Positions 17,045 through 25,709 of a stretch of 25,984 bases of DNA are shown here, piece by piece. The DNA is taken from positions 1 through 25,984 of the forward strand of contig JASJEI010000262.1 in assembly GCA_030064795.1 (NCBI GenBank). The letters are read 5' to 3'. The DNA comes from Pleurocapsa sp. MO_226.B13. GTDB taxonomy: Bacteria; Cyanobacteriota; Cyanobacteriia; Cyanobacteriales; Xenococcaceae. The notes below the pieces were generated by a model that worked only from the letters and a program-made list of their open reading frames with translations, ran no database searches and was not told the origin of the DNA. The first letter of the stretch is position 1. Each line of letters starts with the position of its first letter. Position numbers and translations under genes: made by a program.

Positions 17045-17600
17045 TATCTGATTCGGATTCTCTTGTCTTAACTAACGATAGATCATTAAGCCAAGCGATA
17101 ATTTTAACTTACCTATGGCGCAATCGAACAGTAGCTACATGGTATCTGTGGAGAAGTCTCGATCCTATACCTGTTCAGTATTAGGCTTCTAAAAAATCTG
17201 TACTGAAGTGGGAATAATTGTAGCGACCTATTACTCTTTTTTTTATGATGAATCAGATGATTGCTTTTCAATCTCGGCTGCTGCTTCATTCAATTCCTGC
17301 TGTAATTGTTCTACCGTTGGCAAGCTTTCCTTAACGACTGGTAATCATTCATGAAAAGTCAGATTTAAGTGATTTTCCGAGATTTCTCTTGACTGATGCG
17401 AGCGCATTGGGATGCTTCGAGAGTATTTGCGACGTGGAGTTATTACTATACAGCTATTTAAATTTCGCCCCTCTACCTAACTTTGAATTCCGAACTCAGG
17501 TTAAAGTAAAAAGAGATAATCAAAAATACATAGAGCTAAAAGCTAATACCTAACTGTAAAGCAATTTCAAAACTGAAGAGAAGTCGAATATTCAAATATT
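17045..17600. other. Spacer between the CheB-CheR kinase and ccsA
   Basis: This divergent region must hold the promoters of both flanking genes. I could not place -10/-35 elements with confidence. On the minus strand, 17243-17344 reads as an open tail LPVVKESLPTVEQLQQELNE and onward to a TAA, with amphipathic character; the frame is broken by a TGA at 17345-17347 and is otherwise open to about 17495. It may be a coding relic of an unknown protein. The remainder shows nothing recognisable. Confidence 0.4.
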
Positions 17601-18584
17601 ATGGATTTAATTGCATTAGAAAGTCTACTAGATAACACCTCCTTTGGAGTTTTGCTTGTCACTATGTTAATCTACTGGGTTGGGGCCGCATTTCCCAATC
17701 TTCCCTACTTAGCAACTTTGGGAACTACGGGGATGGCGATCGCCAATCTGTGCATGGCTACCTTGTTGGGTTCGCGTTGGCTAGAGGCTGGTTATTTTCC
17801 CCTCAGTAATCTTTATGAATCCTTATTCTTTTTAGCCTGGGGAATTACGGCAATACACTTCATCGCCGAAAGAATGAGTCGCAGCCGACTGGTGGGAGTT
17901 GTCACCAGCCCCGTAGCTATGGGAATTACTGCCTTTGCAGCTTTAACTCTTCCCGTCGAGATGCAAAAGTCTGCCCCCTTAGTACCAGCACTAAAATCTA
18001 ACTGGTTAATGATGCACGTTAGCGTCATGATGCTCAGTTATTCGACTTTAATGGTAGGAAGCGCGATCGCCATTGGTTTTTTAATTGTCACTCGCGGACA
18101 AAAAGTAGAACTAAAAGGTAGTTCGGTTGGTACTGGTAGTTTTCGCGATCGCGTTAAGCAAAAAACCGTTAAAACCAGTACAGAACAAGTTTATGCCAGT
18201 ACTGGTAACACCGCCGTTTTGGATTTACCTCAAACTAAAACTGCAACTCTTTCTCCCGAACGTTTGAGCTTAGCCGATACTTTAGATAACATTAGTTATC
18301 GCGTCATTGGTTTGGGATTTCCTCTACTGACTATCGGGATCATTGCTGGAGGAGTCTGGGCAAATGAAGCTTGGGGTTCTTACTGGAGTTGGGATCCTAA
18401 AGAAACTTGGGCTTTTATTACTTGGTTGGTATTTGCAGCCTATCTCCACGCTAGAATTACTCGCGGTTGGCAGGGTAGAAAACCTGCTATTCTAGCAGCA
18501 GTAGGGTTTGTGGTTGTTTGGGTATGCTATCTGGGAGTTAATCTACTAGGTAAAGGTTTACATTCTTACGGCTGGTTTTTGTAA
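17601..18584 (+). CDS. Cytochrome c biogenesis protein CcsA (ycf5 family; also named CcsB)
   Basis: This 327-residue membrane protein is the haem-handling component of system II cytochrome c maturation. With the Ccs1/ResB-type partner it transfers haem across the thylakoid or plasma membrane and attaches it to apocytochromes such as c6 and f. The haem-binding WWD motif is present as [13 protein letters not shown] (258-270). Candidate haem ligands are His139 (WLMMHV), His283 (YLHAR) and His321 (LHSYGW). About eight hydrophobic segments are visible, with a soluble insert around 165-225 that is variable in the family. The N-terminal part includes the [16 protein letters not shown] segment (66-81). 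Length is normal. Some databases call this same family CcsB. It is convergent with the next gene, with only 10 bp between stop codons and no terminator visible. Confidence 0.92.
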   Translation: MDLIALESLLDNTSFGVLLVTMLIYWVGAAFPNLPYLATLGTTGMAIANLCMATLLGSRWLEAGYFPLSNLYESLFFLAWGITAIHFIAERMSRSRLVGVVTSPVAMGITAFAALTLPVEMQKSAPLVPALKSNWLMMHVSVMMLSYSTLMVGSAIAIGFLIVTRGQKVELKGSSVGTGSFRDRVKQKTVKTSTEQVYASTGNTAVLDLPQTKTATLSPERLSLADTLDNISYRVIGLGFPLLTIGIIAGGVWANEAWGSYWSWDPKETWAFITWLVFAAYLHARITRGWQGRKPAILAAVGFVVVWVCYLGVNLLGKGLHSYGWFL

Positions 18585-18594
18585 CTTTAAGGTG

Positions 18595-19683
18595 TTAATT
18601 TGAATGATGGGGAAGGTCATACTGCCCTTCAGCGATCAACTTTGGTTTGATATAAAGGTTTTCTAGTAAAACTCCCATCCCAGCGATCCAGGGAGGAACA
18701 ATTAAAGCCCCAATAATCCCTAGTACCTGTGCGCCTCCCAATACCGCTAATAATTGGTAAAGAGGAGCAACCTTAACCGAACTACCGACTAGCAGAGGAT
18801 CTAAAACATAGGTTTCTAAATTTTGGACGATCACAAATAGTAGCAATACTGAGAAAAAACTCAATCCTCCCTGGGGTATGGCGACAATTAAAGCAGGAAT
18901 TGCTCCTATAACCGGCCCAAAAAAAGGAATTAGGTTGGTAAACCCGGCAATTACCCCCAAACCTAGAGCTAATTCCGACAAACCTAAAAATCTGAGGCTA
19001 ACGCTGATTACGATGCCTAAAATACCCGAGACTAAAATTCTACCTTGAATGTAGCCTCCCATTCTGATAGCTACTGGCTGAATTTGGGCTGCTAGACGTT
19101 GATTCCAGGGAGCGGGAAACAAGTTAATAATGTCTTCTAGTAGTTGCTTGGAGTTGGACAGCATATAGGCAGAAAGCAACAAAGCCAATAAAGCACTAAA
19201 AACAGTGCCAATTATGCCTCTAGTAACGCTATATGAGCGAACTACTAATTGTTGACTAGAACGAATTGCCCAAGAGATTACTCCCTGTAGATCTAATAAC
19301 TGGTTAATCAGATCGATCGCCCCCGTGTCGTCCATACTAAAACGCAAAATTAAATCTGCCAAGAGCGATCGCAACGCTTCCAGATAAACGGGTAATTTTC
19401 CAATCAGACGTTGAATTTGTTCTGCTACCGTCGGCCCAACGATCAGCCCAAAAAGCGTTAAAGTAGCGATTATACCTGCATAAATGATTAAAACAGCTAA
19501 AAATCTGGGAATTCCCACTTTTTGGGTGGTATTTACAATTGGAGCTAGGGTAGCAGCAATCACTACCGCAATCATCAATACTACGATTAGACTTCGCAGT
19601 TGCCAGAGCAAAACTACCAGTAAAGGAAGAATAATCAGTAGGACAATATTAGTCAGAGAAAGAGAAATTCGTTTATTGTTCAT
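18595..19683 (-). CDS. AI-2E family (UPF0118) membrane protein
   Basis: This 362-residue protein belongs to the AI-2E exporter-like family (PF01594), named after E. coli TqsA but including many members of other or unknown function, some of them ion exchangers. Hydrophobic segments lie near 10-50 (two close helices), 60-85, 160-180, 215-240, 245-275, 280-300 and 315-345. The family segments GRILVSGILGIVISVSLRFLG and FTNLIPFFGPVIGAIPALI around residues 214-266 and LDPLLVGSSVKVAPLYQLLAVL near 300 are clear. No autoinducer synthase is nearby, and cyanobacterial members are usually annotated only at family level. It lies 37 bp downstream of the MBL-fold gene on the same strand, so the two could share a transcript. 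Confidence 0.87.
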   Translation of the reverse strand: MNNKRISLSLTNIVLLIILPLLVVLLWQLRSLIVVLMIAVVIAATLAPIVNTTQKVGIPRFLAVLIIYAGIIATLTLFGLIVGPTVAEQIQRLIGKLPVYLEALRSLLADLILRFSMDDTGAIDLINQLLDLQGVISWAIRSSQQLVVRSYSVTRGIIGTVFSALLALLLSAYMLSNSKQLLEDIINLFPAPWNQRLAAQIQPVAIRMGGYIQGRILVSGILGIVISVSLRFLGLSELALGLGVIAGFTNLIPFFGPVIGAIPALIVAIPQGGLSFFSVLLLFVIVQNLETYVLDPLLVGSSVKVAPLYQLLAVLGGAQVLGIIGALIVPPWIAGMGVLLENLYIKPKLIAEGQYDLPHHSN

Positions 19684-19720
19684 TTAGTCCGTCGCGATCG
19701 TCTATTTAAAAAGTGGAAAT

Positions 19721-20482
19721 TTAAACTAGAGATAGTTCAATCATCTCTCCAGATTGAGGATCTATGGCTTTGGTAGCAAGATTATTTTGCTTCAGGAGCC
19801 GATTGAATTTTTCTAAACTACCATCTGCCTTCAGAATTGAGTTGATCGAGCCTTGAAAGTCAATATCTCCTCCTGCTGCTGTAGATAAGATTGCTTGAGG
19901 TTTTAACCACTTGCATACTTGCAATGCTTTCTCCTGTCCCCTGATTATCGCTCCAACAAGGGGTAACTTTAGACTAATAATCGGGGTGATAATTACATCT
20001 ATAGGCGCAGCTTCTTTGAGGGAATCGTCGTGATAACCATGAGGTTCGTAGTAGATGCTTTTATTTGACTCTAAACCTCTAATAATATAGCCATTTTCCG
20101 TTAAGGTCGGCCCGATAGGAGAGCCAGGGACGGCTTTGATTTCCACTTTTTCTGCTAAGGTGTAACTTTCATGGTGGTCTAAGGTAGTTACCGTAGTGTA
20201 CCCCAAATCTTTAACTACTTTTGCTGCATTGGGAGATGCTACTACAGGAATTTGTTTGTTTAGCTTTTTTAAGGTAGGAGGATGGGCATGATCTTCTAGT
20301 CCTTGAGATAAAAGGATTAAATCGATATTTTCGGGAATTGGCTGAGGATTATTTTTTTTCCCGCGAAATAGCCAAGCCTGATTAGCAAAGATCAACTCCC
20401 CTACCAACCAGGGATCGAGTAGGATTCGTCGCTCGTCTATTTCTATCAGCCAAGAATTACTATCTAAATAAGTAAGTTTCAT
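19721..20482 (-). CDS. MBL-fold protein with degenerate metal site
   Basis: This 253-residue protein has the metallo-beta-lactamase fold of the UlaG-like type: MKLTYLDSNSWLIEID, ILLDPWLVG, then the metal loop, and later GYIIRG and YYEPHGYHDD. The usual SHxHxDH motif reads SQGLEDHAH (59-67), so the two histidines of the first metal site are Gln60 and Leu62, while Asp64 and His65 of the second are kept. Similar SQGLxDH forms are, to my recollection, usual in a subgroup shared by cyanobacteria and plant plastids, so this is probably a family trait and not a recent loss. It may bind one metal or none; substrate unknown. I chose the ATG at 20482; a GTG one codon earlier is possible. It is followed 37 bp later by the AI-2E-family gene. 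Confidence 0.82.
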   Translation of the reverse strand: MKLTYLDSNSWLIEIDERRILLDPWLVGELIFANQAWLFRGKKNNPQPIPENIDLILLSQGLEDHAHPPTLKKLNKQIPVVASPNAAKVVKDLGYTTVTTLDHHESYTLAEKVEIKAVPGSPIGPTLTENGYIIRGLESNKSIYYEPHGYHDDSLKEAAPIDVIITPIISLKLPLVGAIIRGQEKALQVCKWLKPQAILSTAAGGDIDFQGSINSILKADGSLEKFNRLLKQNNLATKAIDPQSGEMIELSLV

Positions 20483-20572
20483 CACAATTATTTTGTCTAC
20501 ATCTTACTTATCTATTGTAAATATTTGTTAACTAATTGCGGTAGCTCGAATCAAAATCGAGAAGTTTGACTC

Positions 20573-22861
20573 TTACCTACCCTGTGTCTTATCTAAGATA
20601 TCAGTCAGTTTTCCTGGGCGACCGAAGTGATATCCTTGAGCAAAATCTACTTTAAGATCGCGTAGAGTATCTAAAATATCCTGATTTTCGACGAATTCGG
20701 CGACAGTTTTTAAGCCAATACCTTCGGCTATATGGTTTATTCCTTCGACTATTGTTTTCGAGATTCGATCTCGATCTAATTCGGTGATAAAAGACCCATC
20801 AATTTTTAGGTAATCGATGGGTAGGTTTTTTAAATAAGACAAAGAAGACATTCCCTTACCAAAATCATCGAGGGCAAAGCTACAGCCTAAAGCCTTGAGA
20901 GAATTAATGAAATCGGATACTTGAGTCAAATTAGCAATGGCGATGGTTTCGGTGATTTCAAAACAGAATATTTCCCCAGGAAGATGACAATCAGTTAGTT
21001 TTTGGGATAAGTAGTCGAGAAAAGCGGGATTATTTAAAGATGCTCCCGAAAGATTGATTGAATAATGATGATTTTGCCAATTATTGTCTTGAGATTCCGC
21101 CAGGGTTTTGAGTAGACGCTCGACTACCCAGGTATCGATATCAGACATCAGACAATTACGTGCAGCAATATCGAAAAATAAATCGGGTGAGATCGCTTCT
21201 TCTTCTCGATCTGTTAAGCGTAACAAGATTTCAAAACGTTGTTTGCGGTCATTAGGGTCTAGAGAAATAATTGGTTGGGCATAAAGACTAAAAAGATTTT
21301 GTTTGAGGGCTTGGCGAATCCGTTGACTCCAGCTATGCTCGTCAATTGGCGATCGCTTGGAGGGGGTAATCTCTTCTTGATATACCGCCAGACAATCTCG
21401 TCCCCGACTTTTGGCTAAATATAAGGCATTATCTGCTGCTTCAAGTAGTAAAGTAAGATTGTTGTCAGCATCGGGAATGATACTGGCTACACCCAAACTA
21501 ATAGTAACTACCGAATCAACTGTAGAATTAACGTGGGCAATCTCTAGCTGCTTGACTGCAACTCGCATCGCTTCGGCTACTTTAATTGCCCCTATCTGGG
21601 GAGTATCGGGAAGAGAAATGACAAATTCTTCTCCACCATAACGAGCTAAGACATCTGCTGGTCTTTTGATAACTTGCAATAGAGCGTTAGCTACTTGTTG
21701 CAGACATTTATCTCCTTGTTGATGACCGTAGGTATCGTTATAAAGTTTGAAACAGTCAACATCGCAAATAATCAGCGATAGAAAAGAAGGAGCATTACGC
21801 CTGAGTCTGCGCCATTCTTGGTTTAGTTGTTGGTCGAAATAGCGACGATTAAAGAGTTGGGTGAGTGGATCGAGGAGGGCTAACTGTTGCAATTGCTCGT
21901 TGGTTGATTTTAGTTGTTGGTTGCTTTGTTTGACTTGCTGGTAGAGTAAAGCCTGTTTGAGTGCGATCGCCACTTGCGCTGTGAGATTTTGGCATAGTTC
22001 TACTTCATCTGGGTGCCATTGTCTGGGATTGGATTGTTCGGCAATCAACCAGCCCCATAAAGGATAAAACGCTCTGGCTTTAGGAGTAGTTGGTTCTAAT
22101 AAAATCGGCACGATTAATTGAGCTTGAATATTCTCAGGAGTATGACTTATCTGATTAGTTTGCTCTATAATCCTCACTTTCCCCTCTGAGTAATCTTGCC
22201 ATTCTTGTACCAGACTAGAACAATAATGAAATCTTAATTTTTTTGGTAATTTCTCTATGTTTTTGTCGGCAGTAGCTTGCGCCTCAACAAAAATATTGTC
22301 ATTGCTTAAACTGGCGACTGCCAAGCGATCGCATTTTAGTACTTTAATTATTTCTCTGACCGCAGTTTTTAAAATTGAATCTATGTCTAAAGAGCGGCGA
22401 ATACAATCAGTAATTTCCCACAATAGCTGCTTATTTTTTACTTCCTTTGCCAACCGTTGATTTAAGCTTTGGAGAGTTAGATGAGTTTTAATCCTCGCTA
22501 ATAATTCTGGACGATTGATTGGTTTGGTAATATAATCGACTGCTCCTAATTCCAACCCCTTTAGTTTGCTGCTGGATTCTGCTAGTGCAGTCATAAAGAT
22601 TACAGGAATATCTTGAGTTTTAGGATTAACTTTTAAGAGACGACAAGTTTCAAAACCATTTAACCCATACATCATTACATCTAATAAAATCAAGTCTGGA
22701 CGAGATAAGCTAGCTATTTTTATAGCTTTTTGAGTATCTTGAGCTATTAAAACTTTGTAGTCAGCATCGGTAAGATGTTTAAACAAAATTTCTAGATTAC
22801 TAGCATGATCGTCAACTATCAAGATGCTTTGGTGTCGAGCAATAACCGATACTGGAGGCAT
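20573..22861 (-). CDS. REC-GAF-GGDEF-EAL cyclic-di-GMP regulator
   Basis: This 762-residue protein makes and/or degrades cyclic di-GMP under control of a receiver. The receiver (about 12-128) has DD at 17-18, phospho-acceptor Asp61 and Lys113. A GAF domain follows (about 150-303). The GGDEF domain (328-495) has the active-site GGEEF (409-413) and the product-inhibition site RxxD as RPAD (400-403), so synthesis looks possible. The EAL domain (512-755) reads EIL at Glu544 and keeps Asn603, Glu635, Asp665-Asp666, Lys686, Glu722 and Gln742, so phosphodiesterase activity also looks possible. There is no membrane segment. It lies 318 bp downstream of a hybrid kinase gene on the same strand, which is a plausible partner. 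Which activity dominates cannot be read from sequence. Confidence 0.93.
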   Translation of the reverse strand: MPPVSVIARHQSILIVDDHASNLEILFKHLTDADYKVLIAQDTQKAIKIASLSRPDLILLDVMMYGLNGFETCRLLKVNPKTQDIPVIFMTALAESSSKLKGLELGAVDYITKPINRPELLARIKTHLTLQSLNQRLAKEVKNKQLLWEITDCIRRSLDIDSILKTAVREIIKVLKCDRLAVASLSNDNIFVEAQATADKNIEKLPKKLRFHYCSSLVQEWQDYSEGKVRIIEQTNQISHTPENIQAQLIVPILLEPTTPKARAFYPLWGWLIAEQSNPRQWHPDEVELCQNLTAQVAIALKQALLYQQVKQSNQQLKSTNEQLQQLALLDPLTQLFNRRYFDQQLNQEWRRLRRNAPSFLSLIICDVDCFKLYNDTYGHQQGDKCLQQVANALLQVIKRPADVLARYGGEEFVISLPDTPQIGAIKVAEAMRVAVKQLEIAHVNSTVDSVVTISLGVASIIPDADNNLTLLLEAADNALYLAKSRGRDCLAVYQEEITPSKRSPIDEHSWSQRIRQALKQNLFSLYAQPIISLDPNDRKQRFEILLRLTDREEEAISPDLFFDIAARNCLMSDIDTWVVERLLKTLAESQDNNWQNHHYSINLSGASLNNPAFLDYLSQKLTDCHLPGEIFCFEITETIAIANLTQVSDFINSLKALGCSFALDDFGKGMSSLSYLKNLPIDYLKIDGSFITELDRDRISKTIVEGINHIAEGIGLKTVAEFVENQDILDTLRDLKVDFAQGYHFGRPGKLTDILDKTQGR

Positions 22862-23179
22862 ATTAATGTTTTTTTCATATTTATATAACAGTTTTAACCT
22901 ACATATTCCGAATTAGATTATCAGTTAAAATACTGAATTTTTATCTAAAATGGCAATCGCTAAGTTCTGGGTAATAGTAATATTACTGAAAAAAATAATT
23001 AGAGCTTAAATTAAGCTGATGAGGAGTATCTTTAAGACTGAATATAGCCATTCTCTTTATATTTGATAAAATGGTTATTTATATTGTGCTTAAGTAGACA
23101 AGCAGAAATAAGAGGATAGGATTTACGCACAGAGGAAATTTAGACGCTACATATATTGTAGGGTTGGCATCGCCCCGCC
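22862..23179. other. Spacer between hybrid kinase and GGDEF-EAL genes
   Basis: No gene is visible. The spacer is AT-rich and presumably holds a promoter for the GGDEF-EAL gene. A 15-base palindrome, AGCTTAAATTAAGCT (23003-23017), lies about 140 bp upstream of that start and could be an operator or chance. At the right end is a GTAG...CTAC palindrome that overlaps the kinase stop codon. Confidence 0.5.
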
Positions 23180-23183
23180 CTAC
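23158..23183. repeat. GTAG...CTAC palindrome overlapping a stop codon
   Basis: GTAGGG (23158-23163) and CCCTAC (23178-23183) are perfect inverted arms, and the inner TTGGC/GCCCCG can extend the stem with a wobble and a bulge. The TAG stop codon of the hybrid kinase (minus strand, 23180-23182) is within the right arm. No T-run follows in the kinase direction, so it is a structured 3' end or dispersed repeat rather than a classical terminator. Confidence 0.65.
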
Positions 23184-25390
23184 TCTTCAACAGTTATTAA
23201 TTCGCTTAAAAATTGTTCCAGCTTGTCTAAGTGAAAACCAGTAGTAAATTGACGAGCTTGCCGAATAAAATTGATATATTGCGATTGCGGAGTCGTTTTT
23301 TCCAGTAAATTTAAACGTTGAGCGATCGCTTCAATATCCCCTGAGTTTAATAATTCGATTAATTTAACCAACTCTTGCTGAGGAGGGGGAACTAATTCCT
23401 GTTGAGATTTGTTAACAGTTGCCCACTCTAGCTGTAAATGAGTTTCTAATAATTCTAAAAGATTTCCTAAATCTATTGGTTTAGATAAAAAAGCATGACA
23501 ATTTAATTTTTCTGTGTTGACCATCAAGTTTCTATTAGCAGAAAGAATAAAAACGATCGCATTTTGTAAATCATCGAGCTTTTGTATCTGTTCTAGCATT
23601 TCTGTGCCATTCATGACTGGCATCATTAAATCTAAGAGAATGATGTCTGGTTGAAAACTTTTTGCTTTAACTAATCCTGTTGCTCCGTTATCAGCCTCTT
23701 GGATCGTAAAACCTAAAGAGCCTAGAAAATCAGCTAATAAAAAACGATTATCTTCGTTGTCGTCAACTATTAAAACCCTACAGGGTTGCTGCAAATAATC
23801 GCCCATTTTTTGAGCAAAATTGTAATTGTCTCTTCTTTCGATAGAGAAACTGGAATTATCGAGCGCAGTTAATTCTAAATCAAACCAAAACCGACTCCCC
23901 TCTCCTAAAATACTAAATAACTGTAGATCGCAACCCATAAATTTAAGTAGATTTTTGGCGATGCTCAAGCCCAAACCAATACCTTTTTGGTGTTGTCGAT
24001 GAGTATTTAATTGTTTAAAAGGTACAAAAATATCTGCTAATTGCTCTGGAGGAATACCTATTCCTGTATCTGTCACCTGGAAACGGATTCTGGACTCGGT
24101 AAGATATTTTATGGGAGCTAGAGTAAAAGTAATTTGCCCTGCTTCAGTGTATTTGACGGCATTACTCAGTAAATTTAATAAAACTTGTTTGAGTTTAGTC
24201 CGATCTGCTCTAACTCTAAGAGGAAGGAAACTAGCTAAATCCAAAACAAAATCTAATCCTTTTTCTCTAGCATCAAGACTAAAAATATTAGCCAGTTCGC
24301 TTACTAGATCGATTAAATTAAAATCTTGCAGTTCCAATTGCAGTTCGCCAGCTTCTATTTTAGAAACATCGAGGATATCGTTGACTAAGTCTAGTAAATG
24401 TTTACCAGATTGTCTAATAATATCGAGGTAACGAAGCTGCTCTTGGCTGGTGTTTGGAGCTTGTAAGAGAATCTCACTAAAGCCGATAATACTGTGGAGG
24501 GGAGTTCGGAATTCATGACTCATCTGAGCGATAAAAGTATCCTTGGCTGAGTTGGCTCGTTCTAGCTTTTGTTTGCTCTCTTGAAGAGCTAATTCCTCTC
24601 GTTTGCGATCGCCAATATCTTCAATTACAACAGTGAAATGACTATTTTCTCCTGAATATTGCTTGACTACAAAAGCTGTTAACTGAATCCAAATAGTCGA
24701 GCCATCACTGCGGATACAGCGTTTTTCTAAAGAACAGCAATTGGTTTCTTCAACTATTATTTGTCTCATACATTGAAGATCTGGAGGCAAATCTTCAGGA
24801 TAAGTGACATCGAAAAAAGTTTTTTGTAATAGTTCTTCTTTGCTGTAGCCAAAAATTTGACACAGTTTTTTATTAACCCAGATCCACTTACCATCAATTC
24901 CTACATGGGCGATACCTACAGCAGCCTGTTCAAAAGCAGAGCGAAACAGCTTATTATTAGCTAAAAATCCCGCTCTAACTCTCTTTGTGGCGATCGCTTG
25001 CTCGATAACTAGCTTCAATTTGACTGGGGTAAGTTGACTCTTCACTAGATAGTCCACCGCTCCTAGTTTAAGAAACTCCACCGCAATAGTTTCGTTTCCT
25101 TGACCAGTCAGAGCAATTATCGGACAAAGATTCTCACCATACTGCCGTTGCCATATTACCAACAATTCCTGACCATCCATATCGGGTAATAAGTAATCTA
25201 GCATCACCGCGTCTACAGTATATTGATTATATGCTGCAAGGGCAGCTTCTCCCGATTCTGCCTCTATAAAACTGTATGCAAATTCAGGATCTGATTGCAA
25301 ATAACGTCGATAAACCTCTCTATCTTCCTCACAATCATCAATCAGTAGAATTGTCCGTTGCTTCTTAGAGGGGATTATCTGGTGTTGCAT
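23180..25390 (-). CDS. REC-PAS-histidine kinase-REC hybrid sensor
   Basis: This 736-residue soluble hybrid kinase has receiver domains at both ends of the core. The first receiver (about 12-132) has DD at 18-19, Asp65 and Lys117. A PAS domain with PAC segment follows (about 145-262). HisKA has phospho-histidine His292 in MSHEFRTPLHS. The ATPase domain has Asn410 in LLSNAVKYT, DTGIGI (441-446) and GIGLGL (470-475). The second receiver (538-650) has DD at 543-544, Asp587 and Lys637. A 70-residue tail follows (PPPQQELVKLIELLNSGDIE onward), lacking an obvious phosphotransfer histidine and similar to the tail of the 1914-residue kinase. The N-terminal receiver suggests input from another kinase, and the GGDEF-EAL regulator directly downstream is a likely output. 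The signal is unknown. Confidence 0.92.
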   Translation of the reverse strand: MQHQIIPSKKQRTILLIDDCEEDREVYRRYLQSDPEFAYSFIEAESGEAALAAYNQYTVDAVMLDYLLPDMDGQELLVIWQRQYGENLCPIIALTGQGNETIAVEFLKLGAVDYLVKSQLTPVKLKLVIEQAIATKRVRAGFLANNKLFRSAFEQAAVGIAHVGIDGKWIWVNKKLCQIFGYSKEELLQKTFFDVTYPEDLPPDLQCMRQIIVEETNCCSLEKRCIRSDGSTIWIQLTAFVVKQYSGENSHFTVVIEDIGDRKREELALQESKQKLERANSAKDTFIAQMSHEFRTPLHSIIGFSEILLQAPNTSQEQLRYLDIIRQSGKHLLDLVNDILDVSKIEAGELQLELQDFNLIDLVSELANIFSLDAREKGLDFVLDLASFLPLRVRADRTKLKQVLLNLLSNAVKYTEAGQITFTLAPIKYLTESRIRFQVTDTGIGIPPEQLADIFVPFKQLNTHRQHQKGIGLGLSIAKNLLKFMGCDLQLFSILGEGSRFWFDLELTALDNSSFSIERRDNYNFAQKMGDYLQQPCRVLIVDDNEDNRFLLADFLGSLGFTIQEADNGATGLVKAKSFQPDIILLDLMMPVMNGTEMLEQIQKLDDLQNAIVFILSANRNLMVNTEKLNCHAFLSKPIDLGNLLELLETHLQLEWATVNKSQQELVPPPQQELVKLIELLNSGDIEAIAQRLNLLEKTTPQSQYINFIRQARQFTTGFHLDKLEQFLSELITVEE

Positions 25391-25709
25391 AATGTTGAAA
25401 TAGTAGAAGAAAATTAGTAATACTTTTGTATTGTATTAATAGTAATTACTCTAGTAGATCTAAAAAGTAGCACTTGTTCAAACTTGGGTTTTCTGTATGG
25501 CGATCGCTATAAACACAACAATCTAAAACTTATGCCAATATTCACCAAACTTCATCAATGAATATCAATATAAACAACAGAAAAATGCCAATGTTACTTT
25601 CAAGATCGTTCAAGACCGATCATTCCCACTTAATTGGCAAATCTAACCTTTTATATATTAAAAAAAATTACAGTCAGTTAATAACAGTTAAATACTGATT
25701 ACTCTGACT
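25391..25709. other. Spacer before the TIGR04376-family gene
   Basis: No gene is visible. It holds the upstream region of the hybrid kinase, a HIP1 octamer near 25500, a small inverted repeat GATCG/CGATC (25604-25608 and 25617-25621) and the terminator-like hairpin at its right end. No promoter could be assigned. Confidence 0.5.
25660..25709 (-). terminator. Terminator-like hairpin after the TIGR04376-family gene
   Basis: Immediately past the stop codon, read on the minus strand, AGTCAG and CTGACT pair as outer arms, with an inner CAGT/ACTG stem-loop, followed by GTAA and eight T residues. The outer stem is only six pairs with a long loop, so strength is uncertain, but position and T-run fit an intrinsic terminator. 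Confidence 0.45.

Noticed and set aside
18595..19683. Quorum-sensing AI-2 exporter
   Set aside because: The family name reflects one E. coli member; no autoinducer synthesis gene or other support is present.
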